From NCBI GenBank assembly GCA_020746875.1, contig JAGTJL010000001.1, forward strand, positions 1,426,001 to 1,490,000: a stretch of 64,000 bases of DNA, read 5' to 3'. A program made the translations under genes and the position numbers. Positions 62,221 through 64,000 of the stretch are shown piece after piece. The stretch comes from Rhexocercosporidium sp. MPI-PUGE-AT-0058 (lineage: Eukaryota; Ascomycota; Leotiomycetes; Helotiales). The notes beneath the pieces were generated by a model. That model was not told the DNA's origin. It made no database searches and was given only the letters and a program-made list of their open reading frames with translations. Position 1 is the stretch's first letter. Every line of letters starts with the position of its first letter.

Positions 62221-64000
62221 TAATAATAATAAAAATTAGCTTAAACCTAGTTTCGAAAAGCGAAATTTATAAGGCCTTAAAGACCCTGAAAAGCTTACGA
62301 GATAAGTTATACGGAATAATAAAATTATTATCAGAGTATTTAAAAAGCTAACTCACGCGGAACGAAATTAATATCAAGTCGTTATTTACTCTTTTAATAA
62401 GTAGCTTAATCGCTACGATTAATACTATTAACTATTTTTTATTATAATTTTCATAACTCGTCGCTTAGCGTTATCGAACGCTAAACTGTAGCGAGGACGT
62501 ACTTTTTATATCTTACAAAAGGGACGAAAATTAAAGTATAATAATAAAAGCATATACTAAAATACTAAGAGCTCTCCCTTAAACGACGAAAAATCCCTTT
62601 AGTACTTCGAATATTACTTACGCTTATAAATACCCTCCGATCGCACTCATAAGTCGTTCCGCAACGACAAACACTAGTATCCCAGTCGAGCTAAATAGTA
62701 TATTTGCAATAGCTGCCCTTCGAATAATTCAGTATTATTAACTCTAAACATATAAGCTCGAAAGCTTATAAATATAATAATTATTAATACTTTATAAAGC
62801 TAAAAAAGCCCTTAAGAAACTCAAAGAGAGTTTTAGCCTCGTAAAGTAATTTAATTAAATTAAATTAATTATAACTTACGTTATAAAAGAATAAAATCCA
62901 ATCGAGCACTTATTCTTTATTAAATCTTAAAAAGAGTTAAATAATAAATTAAATAAAGTTCCTTCGACGAGCCGTTCCGGAGCGTTAATAATCTTAATAT
63001 ATTAATAAATTAAGCGCTAAAGATAATAACCCCCCGAGATATACTGCCGAAGCAAGCTCGTATAATAAGTCTTTAAAAATAATCGAAGACCAGAAATTCT
63101 TTCTTAATATTACTTAAATACCTTATAATAAAAAAGATTTACTTTAATTAAAATAACTCTTAAAGCTATAATAAATAAACTATTAATTTAAAAAGAAGAT
63201 ATATAATAATTAAAAAGTTACGCGTAATTAAACGACTTAAAATTTAAAAAAGCTTATAAAGCTAAATAAATAAAACTAATTTATATACTTAAATAAATAA
63301 TAAAACGCGCGATAAGCTATAAGTTATTACAAGGGAAATAAGCTATTATAACTGCCTTATACCGGTAATAAAAATCGTTAAATCTATTATTAATAATATA
63401 AAAAATTTATTTAGATATTAATAATTTTAATATAACGTGCTTAAAAACAGAGCTTAATACTCTGAAACCGTAACGGTTAAGTTAAAAATAAGCAGAATAA
63501 ATACGGCTAATAAGTTGCAAATCTCTAGCTTTTTCATATCTTTCTTACGCTTTTAACCTTTTATATTATAAGTACTTTATTCTTAATTAAACTATCGGTC
63601 TTCGGAAATCAGCGGTCGAGTTATTATAAACTTAAAGTTTAACGTAAAAGTTATTATTAAACTTTATAAGTTCTCTCGATTGACGGCTGTTAAGTCTAAG
63701 CCTTTACGCTGCTTAAGTATTAATAATAATAACTTAATTAAAAGCAAAAGTATAAGATAGCGGATTAAGTATTATAATAAGTTAAGCTTGCCTTAAGCTA
63801 TTCTAAATAATATATCGAAGTGCTAAAGTAATAACGACTTTATTTCCTCGGAGTTTCGGTTAATTAATTTTAAGACGATAAGATAAGCAAAACTACTTTA
63901 TATAAAAAGAGATTTTAATTAATTTAAATTATACGCTTTTTCTTTAGCCGTTCCGAAATCTCGCTTATCGGAATTTAAATATTATTATTATAATTCTGTT

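Larger units (their letters stand above)
52169..64000 (+). mobile_element. Ty3/gypsy element F (plus strand, right end outside window)
   Basis: Begins after the last copy C match. The first 1.3 kb (52,169-53,480) has no recognisable coding and may be LTR, leader or a separate insertion; a less mutated patch follows at 53,483-53,575. Gag-pol runs from about 54,600 to 62,220. The remaining 1.8 kb shows no gene I recognise and no repeat of the left part, so the 3' LTR was not found. Heavily RIP-mutated. Confidence 0.7.

Overview
The window looks like nuclear DNA of a filamentous ascomycete (Pezizomycotina; class not resolved). The genes carry short introns with fungal branch points, the histone genes have introns, ATG4, SQS1 and KGD2 homologues are of the Pezizomycotina type, and the repeat DNA carries the scars of repeat-induced point mutation (RIP: CpA/TpG depletion, TAA/TAG stops in place of Gln/Trp codons). 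All exon structures and repeat boundaries were read by eye; no database search was possible.

Positions 1-18,720 are gene-bearing. In order: the 3' end of a RING-finger gene (+), ATG4 autophagy protease (-), SQS1 R3H/G-patch protein (+), histone H2B (-) and H2A (+) as a divergent pair, a complex I LYR subunit of the NDUFB9 type (-), KGD2 (E2 of 2-oxoglutarate dehydrogenase, +), an unknown three-TM glycoprotein (-), a GPI-type secreted protein with two Cys-rich repeats (+), and a broken NACHT/STAND gene (+). Three pairs share divergent promoters: ATG4/SQS1, H2B/H2A, and NDUFB9/KGD2, the last two products both being mitochondrial. Three neighbouring genes (H2B, NDUFB9, KGD2) each carry a GC-AG intron.

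From about 18.7 kb to the end is a continuous AT-rich, RIP-mutated island made of transposons inserted into each other; I see no intact host gene in it. Target-site duplications (TSDs) let the nesting be read. The host element is Ty3/gypsy copy C (LTR 257 bp, starts 18,881). Gypsy copy A (19,134-28,727, TSD TATAT) sits inside C's LTR and carries a 1.3-kb Tc1-like element (20,256-21,554). A 0.62-kb non-autonomous TIR element (MITE-3, 29,398-46,795, TSD AAGAATTA) sits in the C leader. It has been inflated to 17.4 kb by gypsy copy B (29,656-40,252, TSD GTTTA), which holds a 2.5-kb Fot/pogo-like element (31,816-34,334), and by a Ty1/copia element D (40,428-46,600), which holds MITE-1 (43,015-43,567). 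C resumes at 46,796, is replaced by a second, reversed copia-type element E from about 47.2 to 51.1 kb, returns at 51.1-52.2 kb with MITE-2 (51,175-51,796), and is then cut by another gypsy element F (+ strand) that runs off the window.

No host operon-like or new defence system was found. The strongest leads are the TIR family with 8-bp TSDs and doubled end motifs, the cluster of GC-AG introns, a likely 6-nt microexon, the one-sided RIP of LTR pairs, and the STAND relic at the island edge. No tRNA, rRNA or CRISPR was recognised.
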